From contig JBIOUX010000192.1 in the NCBI GenBank assembly GCA_044867425.1, forward strand, positions 1 to 42,375: a stretch of 42,375 nt of DNA, given 5' to 3'. Shown one piece after another: positions 21,869 through 30,204 of the stretch. The position numbers and the translations under genes are program-made. The notes beneath the pieces are model-generated. The model was not told the origin of the DNA, made no database searches, and was given only the letters and a program-made list of their open reading frames with translations. The stretch is from CAWBJP01 sp044867425 (GTDB lineage Bacteria; Actinomycetota; Acidimicrobiia; IMCC26256; BP-133). Each line of letters starts with the position of its first letter. The first letter of the stretch is position 1.

Positions 21869-22710
21869 TGACGGGCCGACGTCGAGTCGGTCAGGTTTCG
21901 AAAGCTCTTCAGAGGTTTGCGATCGCTGTTCTTCTATCGGCGATGCTGGCATCGTGTGATAGCGACACGAAGTCGGATACTTCGGCGTTTGATGTACGCA
22001 GGGCGACAGCCGCGGCAACGGCGCTGGCCGATACTGTCGATGCGTTCGCGACACGACTGGCATCCGAGTTGCCGCCAGAGGCGGACAACGTTCGTGCTTT
22101 GGAGCTGGCGAGGGAGATCGCCAGCGGGTCAGCCGAGAAGACGCAGCTCCGTCGTGTTGCCGACCTCTATGTGGACCTCGCCAAGAGTGCAAGGCAGTCG
22201 CTGAAGGACGGCCGGAAAGCGGCATACCAGGTGTTTGAGGCGATTGCGATTGTGAGTCCGGGTCTTGCCCAAAAAAGAGGCGCTAGTTCCGGCAACGGCA
22301 AGATCCAAGAAGCGCTCACTGTCATGGTGGCAAGGCTCGCCAAGCAACCGAGTTCCCAAGAAATCGAGAGTAAAGGAGACTTCACTCTATCCATCCTAAA
22401 TGAATTGCCAACGGTCACTTCGGTGGGCCTGTACATGCAGACGGATGCGGACGGCCGACACCCAGCCCGGGAGCGGATGCAAGAAGTGCCCGGCATCGTC
22501 CCGCCACCTGAGGACCTGGTCGACGCAGACGCGAACCTCGACTTGCCAGCCCCACTCGATGCACGGACGCGTGGCAGCCTGGCGAGATGGCTCAGGCCGG
22601 CAGACGGCGCAAACTGGCTCTTCGAGGTGGCCGACAGTTGGGCGACAGCAGAGGGCGGACTGTACGACCTCATGGTTGACGCCGTGAGCCCCATTCTCTA
22701 CGACCAGTGA
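21868..22710 (+). CDS. Lipoprotein 1, paralogue of the effector C-terminal domain
   Basis: 280 residues. A signal peptide with a lipobox (LLSAMLASC) puts the acylated Cys near residue 28. A helical body (TAAATALADTVDAFATRLAS) follows, and the C-terminal domain shares LYMQTDADGRHPARERM and RGSLARWLRPADGANWLFEV with its neighbours. The ATG overlaps the upstream stop (TGATG), so it is coupled to the large gene. Codon use is less GC-biased than surrounding genes, a sign of transfer. Could be the surface immunity partner or a spare copy of the large protein's tail. Confidence 0.65.
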   Translation: MTGRRRVGQVSKALQRFAIAVLLSAMLASCDSDTKSDTSAFDVRRATAAATALADTVDAFATRLASELPPEADNVRALELAREIASGSAEKTQLRRVADLYVDLAKSARQSLKDGRKAAYQVFEAIAIVSPGLAQKRGASSGNGKIQEALTVMVARLAKQPSSQEIESKGDFTLSILNELPTVTSVGLYMQTDADGRHPARERMQEVPGIVPPPEDLVDADANLDLPAPLDARTRGSLARWLRPADGANWLFEVADSWATAEGGLYDLMVDAVSPILYDQ

Positions 22711-23636
22711 CGGCTCAAGACAACACCGTGTCGCTTGACGTTGGTCGGGCGGTCAGTGGGTGTGGATCTCGAAGATGTCGCCGTCCTCCGCGACGTGGTT
22801 CTGGTGCACGCTCACGGGGCGTTCGTCGGCTTGGGGTACCTCTTCTCGTTGTCGCTGTTCTGACCGCCTGCCAGAAGGACACCAAGCAGGACACCGTGAC
22901 CCTGGATGCGCTTGCCGCTGCGGCCGCCGCGACCGCCTTGGCGGAGACCATCGATGCATTTGCCAGCCGTATGGCCACTCTGGTGCCACCGCCGGAACGA
23001 GCGTACGTCGATAACGTGCAGGCACTGACGTACGCGCGCCAGGTTGCCGCCGAGCCGGCTCACGTGGCGCTTATGCGTCACGTCGCTCGCCTGTACGGCG
23101 ATTTCGCTCGAGCGGCGAGAGCAGCGGTGGGGAGCCGGCGGGCTGCTTTGCAGATCGTTGAATCGATTCTCATGGTGGCCCCCGCCATAGCCCCAGAACC
23201 CTCCGCTTCTCATCGCAACGCGCCAAAGCCGGTTCGGATCCAGCTCGATCACATGGCGCAGATCTTTGAGGACGAGCTGGAATCCTTTGACGTGAAGACG
23301 GCGTACGACCTCAGCACTTCCGTATACAACGGATTGGGGACGGTGGCGTCGGTCAGCCTTTGGATGCAGGCGGACGGCGAGGGGCGGCACGTGGCCCGGG
23401 AGCGACTGGAGTTTCAAATCGGCAGCCATGAGCCTCCGGAGGATCTGGTCGGTGAAACCGGCGATCTCGAGTTGCCGGTCCCGCTCGAAACCGGAACGCG
23501 GGGCAGTCTGGCGGGTTGGCTCAGACCCGTCGGCGCCAACTGGCTTTTCGAGGTGGCCGACGGTTGGGCGCGAGCGGAGAATGGGATGGCCGATCTCATC
23601 CTCGACGCCGTGATCCCGGTGCTCATCGAGGAGTAG
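22707..23636 (+). CDS. Lipoprotein 2, paralogue of lipoprotein 1
   Basis: 309 residues if translation starts at GTG 22707, overlapping the upstream stop. The lipobox is VVAVLTACQ. The rest aligns by eye with lipoprotein 1 over its length (ATALAETIDAFASRM; LWMQADGEGRHVARERL; RGSLAGWLRPVGANWLFEV). The region coding for its long basic n-region (22755 to about 22812) is an antisense copy of the 3' end of the GTPase gene downstream, so the signal sequence was partly built from a duplicated fragment. Start uncertain for this reason. Confidence 0.6.
   Translation: MTAQDNTVSLDVGRAVSGCGSRRCRRPPRRGSGARSRGVRRLGVPLLVVAVLTACQKDTKQDTVTLDALAAAAAATALAETIDAFASRMATLVPPPERAYVDNVQALTYARQVAAEPAHVALMRHVARLYGDFARAARAAVGSRRAALQIVESILMVAPAIAPEPSASHRNAPKPVRIQLDHMAQIFEDELESFDVKTAYDLSTSVYNGLGTVASVSLWMQADGEGRHVARERLEFQIGSHEPPEDLVGETGDLELPVPLETGTRGSLAGWLRPVGANWLFEVADGWARAENGMADLILDAVIPVLIEE
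22753..22812 (-). pseudogene. Duplicated 3' fragment of the TGS-GTPase gene
   Basis: On the minus strand this reads NHVAEDGDIFEIHTH and a stop; the intact gene at 23668 ends HHLVEDGDILEIHTH and a stop. DNA identity over about 50 bases is near 90 percent. It is a remnant left between the two lipoprotein genes, marking a tandem duplication junction. Confidence 0.8.
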
Positions 23637-23667
23637 TGGTTCCCGGCGGCGAGCCCTTGCGTCCGGC

Positions 23668-24699
23668 TCAGTGGGTGTGGATCTCGAGGATGTCGCCGTC
23701 CTCCACGAGGTGGTGCTTGCCCACCTGCAGGCCCTCGATGTCGCCCCGCCACAACCTGGCCCAGCGCAGGTTCTCGACCAGGTCCTTGTGGATGAGGGTG
23801 GTGACGTCCTCGACGGTCTGGCCGTGGCGGACGGTGAAGGGGCGGCTCAGGTCGGGGGGCTGGCCGGGGATCTTGGTGTAGACCCGGACCACGCCCAGGT
23901 GCTCGAAGAGGAAGGCGCCGATGGCGTCAAGACCGCCGCCGGTCTCGGCGGAGACGGTGACCGACGGGTACGAGCGGCCGGTGAGCTCGCGGAAGGCGGC
24001 CAGCTCTTCGTCGTAGTGGTCGACCTGGTCGGCCTTGGTGGCGACGAGCAGGGTGGGCAGGCGGATGGCGAAGGGGTCGTCGTCCTCGTCGTCGCCGTGC
24101 TGCCCGTCGTCGGTGCCGTCGGGCGGGTGCCAGTCGCCGGTGAGGTGGACCCGGCGCTCCACCAGCAGGTCGTGGAGCTCGAGGACCTGTTCCACGCAGG
24201 CGGGCTCACACAGGTCGACCACCAGCAGGGCGGCGTCGGCGGGTTGGAGAGCGTTGGCCAGCCAGGGGACGGGATGCAGGGACGCCACCGGGGGCAGGTC
24301 GACCAGCTGGATGGCGATGTCGAGGTGGGGGAGCATCCCCGGCTGCGGGAACTGGGTGGTGAACGGGTAGGGGCCGGGGGCGGCGTGGGAGCCGGTCAAG
24401 CGGGCGTGCAGTGTCGACTTCCCCGAGTTGGGCGGCCCCAGCAGCGCTACCTGGCCCGCCCCCTCGGGGTGGATGACGTGGGCCGGCCCGGTTCGGGCCC
24501 CGCCCTTGCGGGGGCCGGCCAGCTCCTCGGTGAGCTCCTTGATGCGGGAGCGGATGTCGGCCTGGAGGTGCTCGGTGCCCTTGTGCTTGGGCAGGGTGCG
24601 CAGCATCTCCTTGAGCCCGGCCAGGCGCTCCTCGGTGGTGCGGGCCCGGCGGAACTCGGCTTCGGCCGTCTTGTACTCGGGTGAGACGTTGGTCGGCAT
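23668..24699 (-). CDS. OBG/DRG-type GTPase with C-terminal TGS domain
   Basis: 343 residues, GGAGG before the ATG. A helical N terminus (TAEAEFRRARTTEERLAGLK) is followed by the G domain: G1 GPPNSGKST, G3-like VDLPPVA (the usual DxPG glycine is replaced by proline), G4 TKAD, and G5 near SAET. The C-terminal TGS domain covers roughly 275-343 and ends DGDILEIHTH. Related DRG proteins act on ribosomes or RNA. An acidic insert (DGQHGDDEDDDPF) lies between G3 and G4. Confidence 0.85.
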   Translation of the reverse strand: MPTNVSPEYKTAEAEFRRARTTEERLAGLKEMLRTLPKHKGTEHLQADIRSRIKELTEELAGPRKGGARTGPAHVIHPEGAGQVALLGPPNSGKSTLHARLTGSHAAPGPYPFTTQFPQPGMLPHLDIAIQLVDLPPVASLHPVPWLANALQPADAALLVVDLCEPACVEQVLELHDLLVERRVHLTGDWHPPDGTDDGQHGDDEDDDPFAIRLPTLLVATKADQVDHYDEELAAFRELTGRSYPSVTVSAETGGGLDAIGAFLFEHLGVVRVYTKIPGQPPDLSRPFTVRHGQTVEDVTTLIHKDLVENLRWARLWRGDIEGLQVGKHHLVEDGDILEIHTH

Positions 24700-24756
24700 G
24701 GGTCGGCCTCCGGCGGTCCCAAACTTACGCCGGGCAGGCGAGTCTGGGCGCCCGGC

Positions 24757-25068
24757 CTAGCCGCCGGCGGGCTCCTCGTCGTCGTCCTCCTCGCCGGCGG
24801 TGCCCTCCGGCGGGGGCGGCGGCGGCGCGGGGGCGGGGTCGGGGTTCACCAGCAGCCGGGGGGAGACACCGAAGAGCCGGGCCACCTCGAGGCCGAGGGT
24901 CTTCTCCGTGTCCGAGCCCGGCTTCTTGGGTGCCGGCCGGCCCGCCGGCTCGGGCTCGAAGGCCGGCGGCAATGCCGCCTCCGGATCGAAGGCCGGCGGC
25001 GATGCCGCCTCCGACTCCTCCGGATGCTCCGGCTGCTCGTCCTGCTCCGGGTGCTCGTCGGTCGCCAT
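24757..25068 (-). CDS. Acidic, proline-rich hypothetical protein
   Basis: 103 residues from ATG 25068, two bases after the stop of the thioesterase gene. Low complexity: an acidic N terminus (DEHPEQDEQPEHPEESEAAS), two PPAF repeats, then a short conserved-looking stretch (KTLGLEVARLFGVSPRLLV) and a Pro run. Probably disordered; the hydrophobic stretch may be a binding peptide. Co-transcribed with the thioesterase. Confidence 0.55.
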   Translation of the reverse strand: MATDEHPEQDEQPEHPEESEAASPPAFDPEAALPPAFEPEPAGRPAPKKPGSDTEKTLGLEVARLFGVSPRLLVNPDPAPAPPPPPPEGTAGEEDDDEEPAGG

Positions 25069-25070
25069 GA

Positions 25071-25472
25071 TCACCCCAGGATGGCGTAGACGGTGGTGGC
25101 GTGGGCGGCGATCACGTCGTCGGCTGTCATGGTGATGTCGGCGAAGGCCATGGTGCGCCCCAGTTTGGTGATCCGGGCTGTCACAAGCACGTCCTTGCCG
25201 ATCACCGGCCGCTGGAAGGACGCCGAGAGCTGCACCGTGGTCAGGGGGACGTAGCCGCCCCGGGCGGCGGAGATGGCGATGACGGTGGCCGTGTCGGCCG
25301 CCGCCATGAGCGCCTGGCCGGACAGGGCCCCGCCCTCCCGGGCCAGGCGGTCCGACCATGGCAGGCGCAGCGTGGCCTCGTCGCCGGCGAGTGACTCGAC
25401 GGTGAGGCCGAGGTCCTGGATCCAGGGGGCGAAGTTGTCCCGGAGGATGGCGTCGCCGTCGGGGGGTTCCAT
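25071..25472 (-). CDS. PaaI-type hotdog thioesterase
   Basis: 133 residues from ATG 25472 (25493 is an alternative but overlaps the divergent gene's start region). Hotdog-fold acyl-CoA thioesterase features: REGGALSGQALMAAADTATV for the central helix with the catalytic region, and YVPLTTVQLSASFQRPVIGK and MAFADITMTADD strands. Likely hydrolyses acyl- or aryl-CoA esters. Divergent from the P450 gene with about 30 bases between them. Confidence 0.85.
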   Translation of the reverse strand: MEPPDGDAILRDNFAPWIQDLGLTVESLAGDEATLRLPWSDRLAREGGALSGQALMAAADTATVIAISAARGGYVPLTTVQLSASFQRPVIGKDVLVTARITKLGRTMAFADITMTADDVIAAHATTVYAILG

Positions 25473-25502
25473 GGGCACCCGCCCATCATGCATGCTGGCG
25501 GC

Positions 25503-26807
25503 GTGACGGTGGCATCCCGGCCCCGGGGGCCTGTCGAGGTGTTCCTGCCCCAGACCTATGCGGAGGCCGTCCCCTACGACCTCTTCGCCGAGCTGCGCCG
25601 GACCGCCCCGGTGTGCTGGATCGACGAGCCGCCGGTCGGGCCCTGGCCGGCGGGCCCCGGGTTCTGGGCCGTCTTCTGCCACTCCGACGTCAAGGGTGTC
25701 CTGCGCGCCCCCGAGGTGTTCTCCTCGCACCTGGGCTGCACCCAGATCCGGGACCCCGACACCGCCACCGACCTGGAGTTCGGCCAGGCGATGATGGTCA
25801 ACCAGGATGCGCCGGCGCACTCCCGGCTGCGCAAGATCATGGCCGACGCCTTCACCCCCAAGGCCATCCGGGCGCTCGAGCTGACCATCGAGGCCCGGGC
25901 CGAGGAGCTGATCGACGCCGTCGCCGGCGACAGCGAGGTCGACTTCGCCGAGCTGGTGGCCGACCTCCCGGTGTGGACCCTGGCCCAGATCATGGGCGTG
26001 CCCGACACCGACCGGAAGCTGCTCCACGACTGGGCCAGCCGGGTCATCGGCTACCAGGACGCCGACTACGCCGGCCTCAGCACCGCCGCCGCCGAGACCC
26101 TCAGCCCCATGGGGCGGGCCGCCCTCGACGCCCGTCCGGCGACCATGACCCGGCCCGACGGCCAGCCGCTCAGCCCCCGGTCGCGCGACGGCCTGGCCGA
26201 CATGTTCGCCTACGCCAACGCCCTCGCCGCCGAGCGGCCCAGCGGCATCGTCGGCCGCATGCTCGACGGCGGCCTGACCGGCCCGGAGTTCGAGACCATG
26301 TTCTTCCTCTTCGCCGTGGCCGGCAACGAGACCCTGCGCAACGGCATCCCCGGCGGCCTGCACTGCCTGCTCGAACATCCCGATCAGCTCGACCTGCTCC
26401 GGGCCCGGCCCGACCTCCTCAACTCGGCCGTCGAGGAGATGCTCCGCTTCTGGTCGCCCGTCATCCACTTCCGGCGCACCGCCACCCGGGACGTCACCTT
26501 GGCCGGGCACCAGATCCAGTCGGGGGAGAAGGTGGTCGTCTACCACGCCTCCGCCAACCGGGACGAGACGGTGTTCCCCGAGCCCGACCGCTTCGACGTC
26601 GCCCGCAGCCCGAACGACCACGTGAGCTTCGGCTTCGGCCCCCACTTCTGCCTGGGTGCCCATCTGGCCCGGACCCAGATGCGGGCCATGCTCAGGCAGG
26701 TGCTGCTTCGCCTGCCCGACGTCGTCCTGGCCGGCCAGCCGGTGCGGCTGACCTCCAACTTCCAGAACGGGCTCAAGCACCTGCCCATCCGGTGGCGGAC
26801 GGGCTAG
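25503..26807 (+). CDS. Cytochrome P450
   Basis: 434 residues from GTG 25503. Conserved elements: DAPAHSRLRKIMADAF (helix C), FAVAGNETLRNG in helix I (oxygen activation, AGNET), EEMLRFWSPV (ExxR), and the haem loop FGFGPHFCLGAHLAR with the thiolate Cys. The pattern resembles actinobacterial steroid/lipid hydroxylases such as the CYP125 group, but the substrate is not determined. Redox partners are not in the window. Confidence 0.92.
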   Translation: MTVASRPRGPVEVFLPQTYAEAVPYDLFAELRRTAPVCWIDEPPVGPWPAGPGFWAVFCHSDVKGVLRAPEVFSSHLGCTQIRDPDTATDLEFGQAMMVNQDAPAHSRLRKIMADAFTPKAIRALELTIEARAEELIDAVAGDSEVDFAELVADLPVWTLAQIMGVPDTDRKLLHDWASRVIGYQDADYAGLSTAAAETLSPMGRAALDARPATMTRPDGQPLSPRSRDGLADMFAYANALAAERPSGIVGRMLDGGLTGPEFETMFFLFAVAGNETLRNGIPGGLHCLLEHPDQLDLLRARPDLLNSAVEEMLRFWSPVIHFRRTATRDVTLAGHQIQSGEKVVVYHASANRDETVFPEPDRFDVARSPNDHVSFGFGPHFCLGAHLARTQMRAMLRQVLLRLPDVVLAGQPVRLTSNFQNGLKHLPIRWRTG

Positions 26808-26824
26808 CGCCGCACTCCATCCCG

Positions 26825-26873
26825 TCGCGCGTTAGCCAAACCCGGCTCCCAGCCGGGTTTCGTTAACGCGCGA
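26825..26873. terminator. Bipartite hairpin, copy 2 (convergent-gene terminator)
   Basis: Perfect 10-bp outer stem (TCGCGCGTTA/TAACGCGCGA), a small internal loop, then a perfect 10-bp inner stem (AAACCCGGCT/AGCCGGGTTT) with a CCC loop. It lies between the convergent P450 and TPM-like genes, so it can terminate both. Shares 19 identical bases with the copy at 7118-7160. Confidence 0.75.
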
Positions 26874-26876
26874 CGC

Positions 26877-28286
26877 TCAGAAGTCGCCGCCGCCGAAGTC
26901 CCCGCCGCCGAAGTCGCCGCCGCCCCAGTCCCCGCCGCCGCTGTAGTCGCCGGCGTCGCCTCCGTGTTCGCCGCCGTCGCTGCTATCCCACCCGCCGCCA
27001 TGGTCGCCGGCGTAGACGTTGACGTCGTGGTGGTCGTCGAAGAGCAGGTCGGCCAGGAACAGGCCGCCCAGGAACCCGCCGAAGCTGGGCATCATCGCCC
27101 CGCCCCGGTCCCAGCCAGCCCCGGCCCAGTAGGGGACCCGCCGGCCGTCCCGCATCGTGCGGCGTACGTCGGGGGTGGCGCCCTCGGCCAGCGTGGCGGC
27201 GCAGGCGGCACAGGCGGGGACGTCCGCGGTGTCGCCCTTGGGGGTGGTGACGGGCACGGCATCGACGGCCCGGCCGTGGCTGGGGTCGAAGGCGCACAGG
27301 CCGGCGAGGAGCGGGGCGTTGGGGTCGGGGGCGGGTTCGCCATCAAGGATGGCCCGGGCCCGCTGGGCGGCGCGCAGCCCCCGCTCGAGTTGGAGGCGGG
27401 CGGCCGACAGGTCGTCCTCGCCCCGGGCCCGGTCGAGGCGGTCCCGGGCGGCGAGCTGGGCCTGGGCGGCCTCGTCCCAGTGTTCCTGGGCGGCGGGCGC
27501 CCGCTCCCCGCCGGCGGAGATCTCCTGCCAGATGGTGTCTACCTGGGTGGCCAGGGCGTCGATGAGGGGGGCCATGGCCGCCCGGCGCTCGTCGAAGCGC
27601 TTGGCCAGGCGCTTGCGGGCCCGGGCCAGGGCGAACGCACCCACGCCGACACCGGCGGCGATGATCAGACCGCCGGCCAGGGCGCCGCTGCCGTTGCCGC
27701 TGCCGGAGTCCCTCTCCGTCTCGGCCACCGGGACCCCGCCCGAGGCGGTGGAATCCTCGGGGAGGGTGGCCGGCGTGCTGGCCGTCCCGGCGAGGCGGTC
27801 GGCCACGGCGATGGTGCCGCCGACGGGGTCAGCGGCCAGATTGGACCGCTCGGCGGCGAAGGCGGCGTCGAGGTCGCTGTTGGCCACCCGGGTCGAGGCC
27901 AGGCCCAGGCTGCCGGGGGAGAGGAAGAGCACGAGCAGGTTGCCGTCGAAGCCAGCGGCCTGGCGCAGCTGGCGGGCGTACTCGCCGGCGGTGGTGTCCG
28001 GCGGGCGGGTGGCGACCACCACGAACTTGGTCGGCACCCCCTGGGCCCGCAGCCGGGTGGCGGCCTCCTCCAGGCGGGCCCGGTCGGCGGGGGAGAGCGA
28101 CGCCCCCTCCTCCACCACGACGTCGGCGGCGGCGACGGCTTCGGGGCTGACCTTGGCGTGCAGGGCCGGCACTGCCAGCGGTGCGGCGCCCGCCGGCCCG
28201 GCGGGGAACCAACCGGACAGGAAGGTGGCGCCGAGCAGGAGTGCGGCGGGAAGACCCGCCCGTCGCCTCGGGAAGCGCAGTTCCAT
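26877..28286 (-). CDS. TPM-domain-like exported membrane protein
   Basis: 469 residues. A signal peptide (RAGLPAALLLGATFLSGWF) precedes a TPM-like extracytoplasmic domain (about 45-190: DRARLEEAATRLRAQGVPTK, NLLVLFLSPGSLGLAS, DLDAAFAAERS). One transmembrane helix (ALAGGLIIAAGVGVGAFALA) follows, then a coiled, charged cytoplasmic region, a CAACAATL putative zinc element, and a Gly/Asp-rich tail of GGGDF repeats. Similar proteins exist in actinobacteria; TPM domains occur in photosystem repair factors and other membrane proteins. Role unknown. Confidence 0.7.
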   Translation of the reverse strand: MELRFPRRRAGLPAALLLGATFLSGWFPAGPAGAAPLAVPALHAKVSPEAVAAADVVVEEGASLSPADRARLEEAATRLRAQGVPTKFVVVATRPPDTTAGEYARQLRQAAGFDGNLLVLFLSPGSLGLASTRVANSDLDAAFAAERSNLAADPVGGTIAVADRLAGTASTPATLPEDSTASGGVPVAETERDSGSGNGSGALAGGLIIAAGVGVGAFALARARKRLAKRFDERRAAMAPLIDALATQVDTIWQEISAGGERAPAAQEHWDEAAQAQLAARDRLDRARGEDDLSAARLQLERGLRAAQRARAILDGEPAPDPNAPLLAGLCAFDPSHGRAVDAVPVTTPKGDTADVPACAACAATLAEGATPDVRRTMRDGRRVPYWAGAGWDRGGAMMPSFGGFLGGLFLADLLFDDHHDVNVYAGDHGGGWDSSDGGEHGGDAGDYSGGGDWGGGDFGGGDFGGGDF

Positions 28287-28404
28287 GGGGCACCACCCTT
28301 CCGCCGGACCCTGCGGCGCTGTCGTTTCGGCACCGGAAGCCGTCCGTTCGCCGCTGATCGTGCCACGGACGAGCCGGGTGGTGCCGCCGGATATGCGCCG
28401 GGGG

Positions 28405-29268
28405 TTACCCGCCGTTCCCCTCCGGGCCGGGCTGCTGCTTGCGCTTCTTGTCGGCGATGAGGTTGGCCAGCATCCGGGCCGAGGAGTGGGCCGACTCCAC
28501 GTCGCCCACGGACAGGCCGGCGAAGGCGGCGGCGGGGAGGCTCACGCCCTTCTCGGCGCCGTAGGCGGCGGCGGGGGCGGCGTGACGGGCGGAGCGCAGC
28601 TCGGTGCGCTGCAGGTAGTAGTGGGAGATCATGTGGAAGACCTCGCCCTGGCCCCAGGGGAAGACGACGGCGACGGCCGCCTCGCCGTAGCGGCCCTCCA
28701 GCTCGGTGCTGGTGATGAGGACCGACACCCGGGGGTCGAGCACCCGGATGGGATAGGACGAGCCCTCCAGCCACCACTGCGGATCGTCCCGGCCGTCCAT
28801 GACGCCCTTGAGGAAGGGGTTGTCGTGGTCGCGGACCTCGATGCGGACCACGTCGTCGGCGGTGGGGCGCTCGTTGTAGGCCAGCATGCCGGGGAAGGCC
28901 GGCTCGATGACGTGGCGCAGCGCCCAGTCGGTGCTGAACAGGCTGCCGCCGGCCTCCACGAAGTGGCGCACCCGCTCCAGCGCCGCCCGGGACAGGTTCC
29001 CGGGGCAGTTGACCACCAGCAGCTGGCCGGGCTGGAGGGGCAGGTCGTCGACCTGCTCGGGCCGGAGGGCCACGAAGGGCAGCTCGAGGGCCTCGAGGAC
29101 CCGCTCGACGTGGTCGTAGTTGCCCCGCACGACGACGATGTCGGAGGCCTCCACGGCGTCGAGGGCGGCGGCGTCGAGGGGCGCCTCCTCGGCCATCTTC
29201 ATCTTCGACATGCGCGCCCCGGCGAAGTAGGCCCGCTGCCGGTCATCCATCCCGCCCGTGTTCTTCAA
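28405..29268 (-). CDS. Class I glutamine-amidotransferase-like (DUF4159-like) protein
   Basis: 287 residues. A strong AAGGAGG lies five to six bases before a TTG at 29268, so a TTG start (MKNTGGMDDRQRAYFAG) is favoured over ATG 29250. The core is a flavodoxin-like Rossmann fold: GNYDHVERVLEALELPFVAL, LLVVNCPGNLS, GGSLFSTDWALRHVIEP and VAVVFPWGQGEVFHMISHYY. This matches GATase-like domains that lack a clear catalytic Cys-His-Glu triad. Divergent from an XRE regulator across an inverted-repeat operator, which may regulate it. Confidence 0.65.
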   Translation of the reverse strand: MKNTGGMDDRQRAYFAGARMSKMKMAEEAPLDAAALDAVEASDIVVVRGNYDHVERVLEALELPFVALRPEQVDDLPLQPGQLLVVNCPGNLSRAALERVRHFVEAGGSLFSTDWALRHVIEPAFPGMLAYNERPTADDVVRIEVRDHDNPFLKGVMDGRDDPQWWLEGSSYPIRVLDPRVSVLITSTELEGRYGEAAVAVVFPWGQGEVFHMISHYYLQRTELRSARHAAPAAAYGAEKGVSLPAAAFAGLSVGDVESAHSSARMLANLIADKKRKQQPGPEGNGG

Positions 29269-29321
29269 CCCTGCCTCCTTAACGGCCGCTGCTCGCCTCT
29301 GAGCAGTGAAGTGCCGAAGAA

Positions 29322-29347
29322 TAGCGTAGAAATAACGCCCTACGCTA
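29322..29347. promoter_or_regulatory. Inverted-repeat operator between divergent genes
   Basis: Perfect 8-bp arms TAGCGTAG and CTACGCTA with a 10-base spacer. It lies just upstream of a TACGAT -10 box (29358-29363) of the XRE gene. The XRE protein is the natural candidate to bind it and control both directions. Confidence 0.6.
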
Positions 29348-29369
29348 CGAAATCTGGTACGATGACGCC

Positions 29370-30062
29370 GTGACACCATCCGAAAAGGGACGTCCCGACC
29401 GCGACGAGGGCCACCGCGACCTGCTGGCGGCCATCGGGAAGGCCATCCGGCTGCGCCGGGTCGAGCTGGACATGAAGCGCTCCGAGCTGGCCGTGCTGTC
29501 CGGGCTGTCCTACGCCTACGTGGCCGAGATCGAGAACGGCACCAAGCAGGCCTCGTCCAGGGCGCTGTGGCAGCTCGCCCAGGCCCTCGGCCTGGAGCCC
29601 CACGAGCTGATGGCGCTGGCCGCCCGGCTGGAGGCCCCCGAGCGGGCCCCGGCGGGCGCCTCGCTCCTGCGGACGATGGACCCGGACTTCCTGGTGCCGC
29701 TGGCCAAGCTGCCACGGGCCAGCTGGTTCCACCTGGCCCCGCCCGGGATCTCGGCTTCCGCCGCCGGCCCCACCTCAGCGCCGGCGTCCCCGGCCGCCGC
29801 CGGCGCCGCCGGCCCCACCTCAGCGCCGGCGGTCCCCACCTCGGCGTTTGCGGCCCCCGCGGCAGCGCCGGCGGCCGACCCCGTACCGCCGGAGGGACCT
29901 GCTGATCCCCCCGGACTGCCTGACGTCCTGGCCCGGGTGGCAGCAGCGCTGGAGGGCATCCCCGACGAGCGGGCCGAGCTCGCCCTCATGCTCACCCTCG
30001 ACGAGCGCCGGACCCGGCGGATCGTGCGGGAGGAGCTGGACCGGCGCCGCCCTCCGGGCTGA
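29370..30062 (+). CDS. XRE-family transcriptional regulator
   Basis: 230 residues from GTG 29370, seven bases after the TACGAT -10 box, so probably leaderless. The helix-turn-helix spans residues 18-75 (GKAIRLRRVELDMKRSELAV, LSYAYVAEIENGTKQ, LWQLAQALGLEPHEL). An Ala/Pro/Ser linker built from a 48-base duplicated block (AAGPTSAPA twice) leads to a short C-terminal helical domain (LARVAAALEGIPDERAELAL) that may mediate dimerisation. Confidence 0.85.
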   Translation: MTPSEKGRPDRDEGHRDLLAAIGKAIRLRRVELDMKRSELAVLSGLSYAYVAEIENGTKQASSRALWQLAQALGLEPHELMALAARLEAPERAPAGASLLRTMDPDFLVPLAKLPRASWFHLAPPGISASAAGPTSAPASPAAAGAAGPTSAPAVPTSAFAAPAAAPAADPVPPEGPADPPGLPDVLARVAAALEGIPDERAELALMLTLDERRTRRIVREELDRRRPPG

Positions 30063-30115
30063 GGGCGGGCCGCCCGGCACGCAGCGACGGCCGATCCGCC
30101 CGGACAGTCCGAAGT

Positions 30116-30155
30116 GGCGTTCCTCCGCAACAGACGTGCGTTGCGCAGGAACGCC
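30116..30155. repeat. REP-like hairpin, copy C
   Basis: GGCGTTCCT/AGGAACGCC arms with inner GCAAC/GTTGC pairing, between the XRE gene and a convergent small membrane gene. Confidence 0.75.
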
Positions 30156-30204
30156 GAAGTGGCTCGGGCCGTCAGCCGGCGTGGGTTGCGGCTGCGGCTC
30201 GGGC

